Below, piece after piece: positions 1 to 7,253 of a stretch of DNA of 64,000 bases. The notes under the pieces are model-generated. The model was not told the origin of the DNA. It saw nothing but the letters and a program-made list of their open reading frames with translations, and searched no databases. The DNA comes from Actinomycetospora straminea. Its GTDB lineage: Bacteria > Actinomycetota > Actinomycetes > Mycobacteriales > Pseudonocardiaceae. The DNA lies in the NCBI RefSeq assembly GCF_028737255.1, contig NZ_JAQZAN010000005.1:1-64000 (forward strand). The letters are read 5' to 3'. A program made the position numbers and the translations under genes. Numbering within the stretch: position 1 is the stretch's first letter; every line of letters begins with the position of its first letter.

Positions 1-998
1 TCGGCCTCGTCGTCCAGGTCCTCGTCGGCCTCGTCGTCCAGGTCCTCGTCGGCCTGCTCGTCGGCCTCGCCGGCCGGCTCCTCGTCGGCGAGGTCGTCCG
101 GCTCGTCGTCGAGCTCGACGTCGACGTCCTCGGCCTCCGGTGCGGGCTCCGGCTCCGGCTCCTTGCGACGACGCCGTCGGGGACGGTCCTGGTCCGACCC
201 GTCCTCGGCGCTCCGGCGACGGCGACGCGGGCGCTCCTGCGCCGACGCCCCGTCCGGCTCCGACGCCGTGTCCTCGGCGGCCCGGCGGCGACGGCGGGGC
301 CGTTCCTGCTCGGCGGACCCCTCCGCGTCGTCGCCGGAGCTCGCGGCGGCAGCGCGCCGCCGACGCGGGCGCTCCTCGCCGTCGCCCTCGGGACGACGGC
401 GCCGGCGGGGCCGGTCGCCCTCGGCCGACTCGTCGTCGGCGGGCCGACGCCTCCGGCGCGGCCGCTCCTGCTCCGCGCCGTCGCCCGACGCCGCGTCCTC
501 CGGCGCCTCGCCGGCCGGGCGCCGCTTCCGCCGGGGACGGTCCTCGCCGGCCGTCTCCTCCTCGGCGGGCCGCCGCGTGCGCCGCGGCCGCTCCTGCTCC
601 GCGCCGTCACCCGAGACCTCCTCGGCGGGACGGCGCTTCCGGCGCGGACGCTCCTCGCCGGCCGACCCGTCGTCGGCCGGGCGCTTCCGCCGGCGCGGCC
701 GCTCCGGCTCCGCCCCGTCACCCGAGCCCTCGTCGGCGGACCGACGCCTGCGCCGGGGCCGCTCCTCGGCCGGGGTCTCCTCGGACCCGGTCGGCCGGCG
801 TCGACGGCGGGGCCGCTCGGGCTCCGCCGCGTCGTCGGACGTCCGCCGGCGGCGCGGACGGTCACCGTCGGATGCGGTGCCGTCGCCGTCGGACGGGGCC
901 TGCTCCTGGTCGCCGCCGCCGCCGTCGCCGTTGGTGCGGCGACGGCGGCGGGAGCGTTCCTGGTCGGTCAGGGGCGGCGTGTCGGCCGAGCGGGTCAC
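1..998 (-). CDS. Arg-rich repeat protein of the gas-vesicle operon, N-terminal part (possibly GvpO)
   Basis: The GTG start at 998 shares GTGA with the gvpG stop, so it is translationally coupled. The reading frame is still open at base 1. The 332 visible residues contain no folded domain. Fourteen basic blocks (mostly RPRRRRR, some RPRRKRR or RPRRTRR) alternate with short acidic/Ala/Ser stretches such as PADDESAEGD. From about residue 280 it becomes strongly acidic (EPEPEPAPEAEDVDVELDDE). Some actinobacterial GvpO proteins carry a disordered charged N-terminus before the GvpO domain, which would lie outside the window. GvpJ or another minor Gvp with a long extension is the alternative. Being a member of the operon is certain; the family assignment is inference. 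Confidence 0.6.
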   Translation of the reverse strand, partial: MTRSADTPPLTDQERSRRRRRTNGDGGGGDQEQAPSDGDGTASDGDRPRRRRTSDDAAEPERPRRRRRPTGSEETPAEERPRRRRRSADEGSGDGAEPERPRRRKRPADDGSAGEERPRRKRRPAEEVSGDGAEQERPRRTRRPAEEETAGEDRPRRKRRPAGEAPEDAASGDGAEQERPRRRRRPADDESAEGDRPRRRRRPEGDGEERPRRRRAAAASSGDDAEGSAEQERPRRRRRAAEDTASEPDGASAQERPRRRRRSAEDGSDQDRPRRRRRKEPEPEPAPEAEDVDVELDDEPDDLADEEPAGEADEQADEDLDDEADEDLDDEA

Positions 999-1231
999 GC
1001 CCCACCTCCGCCACCCACGAGACGTTGCAGCAGGACCTCCTGCTGCTCGTCACGCTCGGCCTCGGTGATCTCGCCCCGGTCGAAGGCCGCGTCGAGCTCG
1101 TCGATCTGCGCCCGGATGACCGCGGGGTCGTTCATCTGGTGGTCGACCTGGTCCGCGATCTTCTCGCCCACCCACGCGACCCCGCGGACCGGGGCCAGGG
1201 GCAGCAGGAGCAGCTCGGTGAAGAAACCCAC
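995..1231 (-). CDS. gvpG: Gas vesicle protein GvpG
   Basis: 78-residue protein beginning VGFFTELLLLPLAPVRGVAW and continuing with WVGEKIADQVDHQMNDPAVI and a charged helix ending in QEVLLQRLVGGGGGA. The N-terminal hydrophobic GFFTELLLLPLAPVRG segment followed by amphipathic helices is the typical GvpG layout and length. GvpG is an accessory protein needed for assembly of the gas-vesicle shell. The GTG at 1231 is chosen because it sits 7 nt after the gvpF/L stop and gives the usual family start. The 3' end overlaps the next gene by GTGA, so both are probably made from one message. Confidence 0.9.
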   Translation of the reverse strand: MGFFTELLLLPLAPVRGVAWVGEKIADQVDHQMNDPAVIRAQIDELDAAFDRGEITEAERDEQQEVLLQRLVGGGGGA

Positions 1232-1238
1232 GTCGTCC

Positions 1239-2045
1239 TCAGGCCTGCGCCTCGTCGGGCGCGTCGAACTCGGGCAGGAAGTCGAACGCCGCGGTGGGGC
1301 CGATGAGCCGCAGCTCGACCCGGCCCGCCCACGCGTCGCCGAGGTCGTCGACGGCCCGCTCGAAGTCACTGCGGTGATCGGTGCGGACGAGGAACGCCAG
1401 GTGGACGGCGCCGTTCTCCCCGCCGACCTCCTTGACCTCGGTGGCGACGGCGAACTTCGCGAGCGCGTCGAGGCACGCCTGCGCGTCCTCCTCGCGGATC
1501 TGGTCCATCGCGTGCGAGATGGCCTCGCCGAGCCGGATGCGGTCGTAGTAGCTGGCGTCCTCGTCGACCCCGGCGATCTTCTCCCGCATCTGCTGGATGC
1601 GGGGGTCGGCCTCGACGATGCGACTGAGGACCGCGTCCTGGTCGTAGTCGCCGCGCAGACGGAACTCGAGGTGGCCCTCGAGCTGCTCGAGCGCCCGGAC
1701 GAAGTAGTCCTGGTGCGGGGCCAGGAGCTCCTCGGCGACGGCGTCGTCGTCGGTGACGACCGCGCCGAAGCGCATCGGCAGCACCGGGGTGTCCTGCGCG
1801 ATCGCGTTCAGCACGGCCTCGTGGGCCATGAGGTCCCGCCGGGTGCCGAGCGCCCGGTCGGCGGCGACGTCGCTGACGACCGCCGCCAGCCGCCCCTCGG
1901 TGACCAGGCCGAGCTCGCCGTCCTGGTCGCCGTACGGGATGGGGTCGAGCCCGTCGGGGATCCGCACCCCGGCCGGCACGATGCCGTAGATGTAGGAGCC
2001 CCGACGGGTCTCCTGGGAGTCCTTCGTGTCCTCGGTCGTGGTCAC
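1239..2045 (-). CDS. gvpF: Gas vesicle protein GvpF/GvpL family
   Basis: 268-residue GvpL/GvpF-family protein. After a short polar leader it reads SYIYGIVPAGVRI, then VTEGRLAAVVSDV, LMAHEAVLNAIAQDTPVLPM and RFGAVVTDDDAV, which are the recognisable blocks of the first half of the family; the second half holds HLEFRLRGDYDQDAVL and ends with VELRLIGPTAAFDFLPEF. GvpF/L are minor shell or assembly proteins that bind GvpA. The GTG start at 2045 lies 10 nt after the gvpA stop and is preceded by GAGGGGG. Its place between gvpA and gvpG matches GvpF in the Streptomyces order A-F-G, so gvpF is favoured over gvpL. Confidence 0.9.
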   Translation of the reverse strand: MTTTEDTKDSQETRRGSYIYGIVPAGVRIPDGLDPIPYGDQDGELGLVTEGRLAAVVSDVAADRALGTRRDLMAHEAVLNAIAQDTPVLPMRFGAVVTDDDAVAEELLAPHQDYFVRALEQLEGHLEFRLRGDYDQDAVLSRIVEADPRIQQMREKIAGVDEDASYYDRIRLGEAISHAMDQIREEDAQACLDALAKFAVATEVKEVGGENGAVHLAFLVRTDHRSDFERAVDDLGDAWAGRVELRLIGPTAAFDFLPEFDAPDEAQA

Positions 2046-2055
2046 GTCAGCCCCC

Positions 2056-2436
2056 TCACGCCTTCTCGCGGTTGCTCTGGCGCTCGCCGCGCACTTCGTC
2101 CCACTTCTCCTTGCCCGCGTCGAGCATGCCCTTGGTCTTGCCCTTGGCCCCGCCCTGCGTGGCGCCCTCGGTCATGCCGCCGACCACCTCGCTGAGGTCC
2201 TTGCCGCCCTTGGCGTGCAGGTCCAGACGGTTGGTGGCCTCCGCGAACCGGAGGTAGGTGTCCACGCTGGCCACCACGATGCGGGCGTCGATGGTGAGGA
2301 TCTCGATCCCGACCAGCGACACCTTCACGAATGCGTCGATGACCAGACCCTTGTCGAGGATCAGGTCCAGGACCTCGGCGAGACCGCCCTGCGGGTCCTT
2401 CTGCACGCCTCCGCCCTGCTGTTTGGCGACGGTCAC
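2056..2436 (-). CDS. gvpA: Gas vesicle structural protein GvpA
   Basis: 126-residue main shell protein. The hydrophobic core is nearly consensus: [40 protein letters not shown] and [17 protein letters not shown] (about residues 15-75). A polar, Lys/Gly-rich tail follows ([17 protein letters not shown]), as in other actinomycete GvpA proteins that are longer than the cyanobacterial form. The GTG at 2436 (VTVAKQQ) is preferred to the upstream in-frame GTG at 2451 because GGAAGGGGG lies 5 nt before it. It is separated from gvpZ by a strong hairpin, which may let gvpA be expressed more highly than the genes before it. Confidence 0.93.
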   Translation of the reverse strand: MTVAKQQGGGVQKDPQGGLAEVLDLILDKGLVIDAFVKVSLVGIEILTIDARIVVASVDTYLRFAEATNRLDLHAKGGKDLSEVVGGMTEGATQGGAKGKTKGMLDAGKEKWDEVRGERQSNREKA

Positions 2437-2461
2437 CGTGCCCCCTTCCACTGCGTCGGAT

Positions 2462-2490
2462 CGCGGCGCCGGCCAGGGGCCGGCGCCGCG
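2462..2490 (-). terminator. 13-bp perfect hairpin between gvpZ and gvpA
   Basis: CGCGGCGCCGGCC (2462-2474), loop AGG, then the exact complement GGCCGGCGCCGCG (2478-2490). There is no T-run on either side. It lies in the only sizeable gap (104 bp) inside the gvp operon, 26 nt before the gvpA start. It could be a partial terminator, a 5' stabiliser of the gvpA message, or an attenuator. The structure is seen directly; the role is inference. Confidence 0.6.
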
Positions 2491-2540
2491 TCGAGTCGTG
2501 CGACGGTCGGTCCGGCTGTCGTCTCAACCGGGGAGCGCGA

Positions 2541-3815
2541 TCAGGCCGGCGTGCGCTGCCGGCGGGAGCGTCGGCGGGGACGGTCGCCCTCGTCCTCGGG
2601 TGCCTCGTCGTCGGCGGCGTCCTCGACGTCGTCCGCGTCCTCGGCGTCCTCGGCGTCCTCGGCGTCCTCGAGCTCGTCGTCGGCGAGCTCCTCGTCCGCG
2701 AGGTCGTCGTCGGCGTCCTCGAGGTCCTCGTCGTCGTACTCGTCCTCGAGGTCCTCGTCGGCGTCCGCTTCCTCGTCCTCGGCGACCAGGTCGTCCTCGT
2801 CCTCGGCGGCCTCGTCGGCGTACTCGTCCTCGTCGGCGTACTCGTCGTCGACCTCGTCGCGGTCCGCCTCGGCGGCCCGCTGCTCCTCCTCGAGGGCTTC
2901 CTCGTGGGTCTTGACGACCTCGCTGTCGCGGATCTCGCCGCGCCAGCCCTCGAGCTCCTCGCGGTTGATCAGCGTGTCCATCATGACGTGGCGGCAGAAG
3001 TGCTTGAACTCCAGCCGTGCCCGCCGGCCGACCGCCCGCCACAGGTTGCCGGTCTTCTCGAAGAAGCCCTGCGGGTAGTACTCCATGATCAGGACGATGC
3101 GCGTGAGGTTCGGCGCGAGCTCCGAGAACGTGACGATGCCGTCCGCCGAGCCCTTCGCCCCCGACGACACCCACAGGATGTGGCTGTCGGGCACCTGCTC
3201 GCGGATGGTGGTCTCCCACGAGCGGCGGGACCAGAACACCTTGGCGGTCCAGGTGACCTTCTCGTCGGACTCCTGGTTGACCGTCTCGACCTTCTTCATG
3301 AAGCTCGGGAAGTCGGCCATCTGGGTCCACTGGTCGTAGGCGACGCGCAGCGGCACCCCGACGTCCTGGACCTCGTAGATGTTCATGAACTTGAACTTGC
3401 CGCGCCCGCTGGAGTTGCCACCCCCGCCGCCGCCGCCCTCGCCGTCGCCCTCGTCGTCGCCGTCGTCGTCGCCGCCCATGCCGAGCGCCCCCGTGACCTT
3501 GTCCTTCACCGTCGAGAAGCCGCTCTTCAGCGCTCCGCCGATGCCGCCGCCCGACGAGTCGTCATCGTCGTCCGACGAGCCGCCACCGAACACGGCCCCG
3601 AGGTTGCCCGGGTTCCCGGCGACGTCGGTGAGCTTGCCGGTCAGGCCCTCGACCTGGTCGAGCGCCGTGTTGACCGCCTTGTCGGTGGCGGCCTTGAGCA
3701 GGGCCTGCGCGGCCTGCTTGAGCCGATCGGTCGGCAGGATGTCGGTGAGGGATCCGGACCCGGCCGCGTCGGGCCGGTGCCCGTTGGACGCGACGTCGGT
3801 GGCTGCCTCAGTCAT
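2541..3815 (-). CDS. gvpZ: SRPBCC-domain gas vesicle cluster protein, GvpZ-like
   Basis: 424 residues in three parts. Residues 1-140 are low complexity with a helical stretch (LPTDRLKQAAQALLKAATDK) and Gly/Asp-rich linkers. Residues about 145-300 form a polyketide-cyclase/SRPBCC (START-like) domain: FMNIYEVQDVGVPLRVAYDQ, WTQMADFPSFMKKVETVNQ, WSRRSWETTIREQVPDSHIL and ITFSELAPN-type strands, ending MEYYPQGFFEKTGNLWR. The last about 110 residues are almost all Asp/Glu/Ala. A cyclase-like protein of this kind is the gvpZ product in the Streptomyces cluster gvpOAFGYZJLSK. The ATG at 3815 overlaps the gvpY 3' end by 8 bp. The ligand of the domain is unknown. Confidence 0.8.
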   Translation of the reverse strand: MTEAATDVASNGHRPDAAGSGSLTDILPTDRLKQAAQALLKAATDKAVNTALDQVEGLTGKLTDVAGNPGNLGAVFGGGSSDDDDDSSGGGIGGALKSGFSTVKDKVTGALGMGGDDDGDDEGDGEGGGGGGGNSSGRGKFKFMNIYEVQDVGVPLRVAYDQWTQMADFPSFMKKVETVNQESDEKVTWTAKVFWSRRSWETTIREQVPDSHILWVSSGAKGSADGIVTFSELAPNLTRIVLIMEYYPQGFFEKTGNLWRAVGRRARLEFKHFCRHVMMDTLINREELEGWRGEIRDSEVVKTHEEALEEEQRAAEADRDEVDDEYADEDEYADEAAEDEDDLVAEDEEADADEDLEDEYDDEDLEDADDDLADEELADDELEDAEDAEDAEDADDVEDAADDEAPEDEGDRPRRRSRRQRTPA

Positions 3816-4749
3816 CGCGCTTCGCCGCCGTCCGTCGCGAGCCCGACCCGGCCGCCGCGCGGCTGCGGGACGTGCCCTCGGAGGAGGACGACGAGGACGA
3901 CCGCGAGCGGCCGCTCGAGCCCGACCGGCGTGACGCGCCGTTGCTCGTCGACCGCGATGAGGACGCACCGTCCTCCGACGAGGACGACGACGCGGAGCGA
4001 CGGCGCCGCTCGCCACCGGACGAGCTGCCCGAGCCGCCCGAGGCGGACTTCGTGGAGCGACGACGGCCGGACGAGGACGACGCGCGGGCCGGCTCCGGCT
4101 CCTCGCTCTGGGCGGAGTCGTCGGCGTCGCTGCCGGTCTCGTCGAGGTCCTCGGCGTCGTCGACGTCCTCGACGTCGTCGGCGTCCTCGATCTCCTCGGC
4201 GACGTCCACGCCCTCCTCCGAGGGCTCCGCCTCGGCCTGCTTCTTGCGCCGGCCACGGCCCGACAGCCCGCGCGCGGCCCCGCCGACGGCACTGCCCGCG
4301 CCACCGACGGCGCCCCCGACGGCCTTGCCCCCCGTCGAGGCGACGTCGCCGACCGCGCCGCCGGCCTGCCCGACGGCGTCGCCCGCGGCACCGGCGGTCT
4401 CGCCGACCGCCTGCCCGGCGGCACCGGCCGCGTCCGCGGCGGGCTTGCCGAGGTTCTCGACGCGGTTGACCAGGTTGTCGGTCAGGGCCTCCATGCGCGA
4501 GCTGGCGACGGCGAGCGCGGCGTCCTTGCCCGCCTCGAGCAGCCGGCCGCGGACCGCCTGGTCGAGCTTCTGGAGCTCCGGCGAGGCCGACACGAGCTTC
4601 GTCACCATGCCCAGCAGCTGCGCGGGGTCGGTGGTGATCTTCTTCCCGGCGAGCGCTCCGCCCAGCATGATGGCGAGCTTCATCTTCTTCGTGCGGCCCA
4701 ACAGATAGCCGCCGATGACCGCGAGGGCCAATTTCAGGCCGGTTCCCAC
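3808..4749 (-). CDS. gvpY: Gas vesicle cluster protein, GvpY-like, disordered tail
   Basis: 313 residues. Only the first about 100 look ordered: GLKLALAVIGGYLLGRTKKMK, a Gly-rich membrane-like segment followed by a basic patch (YtxH-like), then helices KLVSASPELQKLDQAVRGR and MEALTDNLVNRVENLG. The rest is a Gly/Ala linker, an acidic block (EEIEDADDVEDVDDAEDLDE) and a long Ser/Arg-rich tail. Such proteins precede the cyclase-like gvpZ in actinomycete gas-vesicle clusters. The GTG at 4749 has GGAGG six bases upstream. It is the first gene of the operon visible here, so the promoter should be in 4750-5196. Confidence 0.75.
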   Translation of the reverse strand: MGTGLKLALAVIGGYLLGRTKKMKLAIMLGGALAGKKITTDPAQLLGMVTKLVSASPELQKLDQAVRGRLLEAGKDAALAVASSRMEALTDNLVNRVENLGKPAADAAGAAGQAVGETAGAAGDAVGQAGGAVGDVASTGGKAVGGAVGGAGSAVGGAARGLSGRGRRKKQAEAEPSEEGVDVAEEIEDADDVEDVDDAEDLDETGSDADDSAQSEEPEPARASSSSGRRRSTKSASGGSGSSSGGERRRRSASSSSSEDGASSSRSTSNGASRRSGSSGRSRSSSSSSSEGTSRSRAAAGSGSRRTAAKRDD

Positions 4750-5196
4750 CGTGCACCTCCGAACGGGATTGGTCCCCTAGTGCGGTGGACCACAGCCCGC
4801 CGCTTGCAGAGCCGGACATTACAGCGCGTCGTTCGGGAAAGCGCTAGACCGAGAAGATCAAATTTTTCATGGGCCGTTCGCCGCAATTGCGGATCACGGG
4901 CGCACCTAGAGACATCACGCGTTCGGGCGCGAAGCGGATGCGAAAACCAGTACGACCGAGTGTCGACCATCGCCTGGTCAGAACGCAAGGTACCCGTAGC
5001 CCGAACGCACGCAAGGTGACCCGTGCGCGATCGTGCAACGACGCACCGGAATCGTCAGGGCACGGCCGGTAGTCGGTACGGACCGTACTTCACGCGGGCG
5101 TCATGCGCCTGCCGGCTTACCGCAGACGAAGTGGTCCATTCGGAGCACAGCTCCACGAGGTCCCGAGGCTCCCGAGAACGGGAATTAATTCCGTGC
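4750..5196. other. 447-bp gene-free region upstream of the gvp operon
   Basis: No credible gene; it is visibly richer in A/T than its surroundings (AAATTTTTC at 4860-4868). It should hold the gvp promoter, reading leftward, and the 3' end of the ParA operon. Two dyads stand out: GTACGG-A-CCGTAC at 5076-5088 and the 12-bp palindrome GGAATTAATTCC at 5181-5192, directly after the stop region of the winged-helix gene. Either could be an operator. I could not pick a confident -35/-10 pair. Confidence 0.6.
5076..5088. promoter_or_regulatory. Candidate operator dyad GTACGG-A-CCGTAC
   Basis: Perfect 6-bp arms around a single A, between the winged-helix regulator-like gene and the gas-vesicle operon. 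The size and symmetry suit a dimeric winged-helix or TetR-type repressor. There is no direct evidence of binding. Confidence 0.35.
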
Positions 5197-5976
5197 TCAG
5201 CCCTTGTCGGCAGCGAGCACGACGGCGTCGACCGCCCGTTGCATGGCCCGCCACGCACGGACACGGGCACGGGTGATGCGGATGCCCAGGGTGGTGAGTC
5301 GATATCGCCGCCGAGCTGGGTCCCCGTCGCGCTGGACGAGTCCGTGGCGCGCGAGCTGGTGCAGGGTCCGCTGGACCGTCGTCGGGGGCGGGGTCAGCCC
5401 GCCGCCGCTGTCCTCGCGCAGCCGCTCGGCGAGCTCGCGTCCGCTCGCCGGACCGCGGCGCAGGGCCACGAGCACGAGCAGCTCGACGTGCTCCCGCGAC
5501 GCCATCCGCACCGAGCCCCAGCGATGGTTGCCGGTGCCGGTGCCGGTGCCGGTGCCGGTGCCGGCGCCGGCGCCGCGCGGTGCCGGGACCGCGGGGGCCG
5601 GGTCGGCCCGGTCGCTGCGCTCGCCGCGGCGGGCGGTGCCCCGACGCTCCCGCCGGGCCGCACGATCCCGCCGCTCGCGCGGGGAGGGGACCGTGACGAC
5701 CGGCGCGTCGTCGGCCGGCGCGTCGTCGGGCGCGTCCATCCATGCCTCGTCGGCCGGCTCTGCGCCGACGTCGTCGGCGTCGGGCTCCTCGTCGACCAGC
5801 TCCTCGTCGACCGGGCCGTCCGTCTCCTCCGGGCCGACCTCGTCCGCCCGGTCGTCCTGCTCGGCGCTGCGCCGCGGACGCGGCGGCAGCAGGCCGCGCA
5901 GGCTCGACGCCGCCGGCCGCCCGAAGGCGGAGCTGAGGTCGGGGTCCTCGGCGGAGGTGCTGGGCTCGGCGGTCAC
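5197..5976 (-). CDS. Winged-helix (PadR-like) protein with long disordered acidic N-terminus
   Basis: 259 residues. Residues 1-95 are acidic and Pro-rich (GPEETDGPVDEELVDEEPDA), about 95-150 are Arg/Ala-rich and include a GTGTGTGTGTG run from a hexanucleotide repeat, and about 155-250 form a winged-helix domain: REHVELLVLVALRRGPASGR, TVQRTLHQLARHGLVQRDGD and RRYRLTTLGIRITRARVRAW, as in PadR-type regulators. The GTG at 5976 overlaps the stop of the upstream ParA gene (GTGA), so the two are one translational unit. It may regulate the gas-vesicle operon that follows, or serve as the DNA- or cargo-binding partner of ParA. The family of the C-terminal domain is a good match; the role is inference. 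Confidence 0.75.
   Translation of the reverse strand: MTAEPSTSAEDPDLSSAFGRPAASSLRGLLPPRPRRSAEQDDRADEVGPEETDGPVDEELVDEEPDADDVGAEPADEAWMDAPDDAPADDAPVVTVPSPRERRDRAARRERRGTARRGERSDRADPAPAVPAPRGAGAGTGTGTGTGTGNHRWGSVRMASREHVELLVLVALRRGPASGRELAERLREDSGGGLTPPPTTVQRTLHQLARHGLVQRDGDPARRRYRLTTLGIRITRARVRAWRAMQRAVDAVVLAADKG
5525..5574. repeat. Hexanucleotide tandem repeat GGTGCC/GGCGCC
   Basis: About eight successive copies of a 6-bp unit (first GGTGCC, then GGCGCC) inside the winged-helix gene, coding the GTGTGTG run. Whole-unit slippage would keep the frame and change linker length. Confidence 0.7.
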
Positions 5977-7103
5977 GACGTGGCCTCCTGCTCGGGTCGG
6001 GCGTCGGCGGTCGGGCTCTCCTCGGCGGTGCGCAGGAGGTTCAGCAGCTCGACGCCGAGGTCGCGGTAGTCGCCGGCGACGCTCGCGGCGGTCGGCGAGA
6101 GCCGGCGGGCGGTCGCGCTCGTCCCACCTTCGCGCAGCGCCGCCCACCAGGCCGGCTGGGCCGCCACCTCCTGCTCGAGCTCGTGCGCCAGGCGACCCAG
6201 ACGCCGCGCGTCCTGCGCCGTGCGCTCGGCGTGCCGGATCGACGTCGTGAACAGCGGCGAGTGCCCGCCGAAGGCGCGCTCGACGGCCTCGCGGACCTCG
6301 GCGTGCACGACGCGCGAGCGCGAGCCGGTCGCGAACAGCACGGCGCCCAGCAGCCCGAGGTCCGGGTTGAGCTCGCGGGCCAGGGCGAAGCGCTCGCCGA
6401 CCAGCCGCATCCCGACGAGGCCGCCGCCGTCGGACTTGGTCGGCATGAGCACCCAGCGGGCGGCGGCGAGGGCGAGGTCGGTGAGGATCGTGGTCTCGGG
6501 CGGGCAGTCGACGAACACGAGGTCGTAGTCGCCGGCGACGGGTGCGAGCACCTCGGCCAGCGCCAGGAACGCGGCGCGGCCCTGCTCCTGGACCCGCGAC
6601 ACCATGAGCGGCACGAGGTCGACCAGCCGCGCCCCGCCCGCGACGACGTCGAGTCCCGGCCGGACGCCCTCGACGGGGCGCAGCGGGGTGCCGGCGACGA
6701 CCGACACCAGCAGCCCCGCGCCGCGGTCGTCGGCGGGGCCGTCGCGGAAGCCGAGGTCGTCGGCGAGGTTGGCCTGGCGGTTGAGGTCGACGAGCAGGCA
6801 GCGGTACCCGGCGGCGGCGAACTGCCCGGCGAGGTTCGCGACGAGCGACGTCTTCCCGACCCCGCCCTTGTCGTTGACCATGGCGATCGTCCGGGCGAGC
6901 GCGTCGCGGTCGATGCCGTGGGGCGCGGGATCGACCGGGTCCACGGGCGCGACGGGCGCGACGGCGGTGATCTCGGTGTCGACGGCGTCCACGGGGCCCG
7001 GAGCGGGGTCCGGTGCGGGCACCGGCTCCACCGGCCGGTCGGCGCGGGACCCTCGTCGCCGGCCGGTGGCGGTGCGGGCGGCGCGGCCCGCCGGTCCGGT
7101 CAT
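5973..7103 (-). CDS. ParA/MinD-type ATPase, orphan
   Basis: 376 residues. After about 75 disordered Pro/Val/Asp-rich residues comes a ParA fold: deviant Walker A TIAMVNDKGGVGKTSLVANL with the signature lysine, CLLVDLNRQANLADDLGFRD (switch I), YDLVFVDCPPETTILTDLAL (Walker B and the PPE of ParA proteins), then WVLMPTKSDGGGLVGMRLV. These dimerising ATPases pattern DNA, plasmids or protein cargos on the nucleoid. No parB or parS-like neighbour is visible, and chromosomal parAB normally sits at oriC, so this is an accessory ParA. It is coupled to the winged-helix gene and points at the gvp operon. The ATG at 7103 has a poor Shine-Dalgarno; later GTG starts are possible. Confidence 0.85.
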   Translation of the reverse strand: MTGPAGRAARTATGRRRGSRADRPVEPVPAPDPAPGPVDAVDTEITAVAPVAPVDPVDPAPHGIDRDALARTIAMVNDKGGVGKTSLVANLAGQFAAAGYRCLLVDLNRQANLADDLGFRDGPADDRGAGLLVSVVAGTPLRPVEGVRPGLDVVAGGARLVDLVPLMVSRVQEQGRAAFLALAEVLAPVAGDYDLVFVDCPPETTILTDLALAAARWVLMPTKSDGGGLVGMRLVGERFALARELNPDLGLLGAVLFATGSRSRVVHAEVREAVERAFGGHSPLFTTSIRHAERTAQDARRLGRLAHELEQEVAAQPAWWAALREGGTSATARRLSPTAASVAGDYRDLGVELLNLLRTAEESPTADARPEQEATS

Positions 7104-7253
7104 GCGGCGAGGGTGCGGCCCGACCCCCGCCCCGGCAAGGCCGACACCCGGACCCGGTGACGCTTTCGTCCGTCCGGCCGCAGGCCGTCTCGCCCACGGT
7201 CGCACGGACGGTCCACCCGCGGGGCAACCCGTTGGGCCGCCCGGCGTGGCCCG

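Noticed and set aside
140-1306. Long plus-strand frame over the Arg-rich gene
   Set aside because: Product is Arg/Pro/Ala low complexity and opposes the coupled gvp genes. Position and GTGA coupling support the minus strand.
5673-7103. Chromosome-segregation parAB locus
   Set aside because: No ParB-type CTP-binding/HTH protein or 16-bp parS palindromes, and the neighbourhood lacks gidB/rnpA/oriC genes. The partner is a winged-helix protein.
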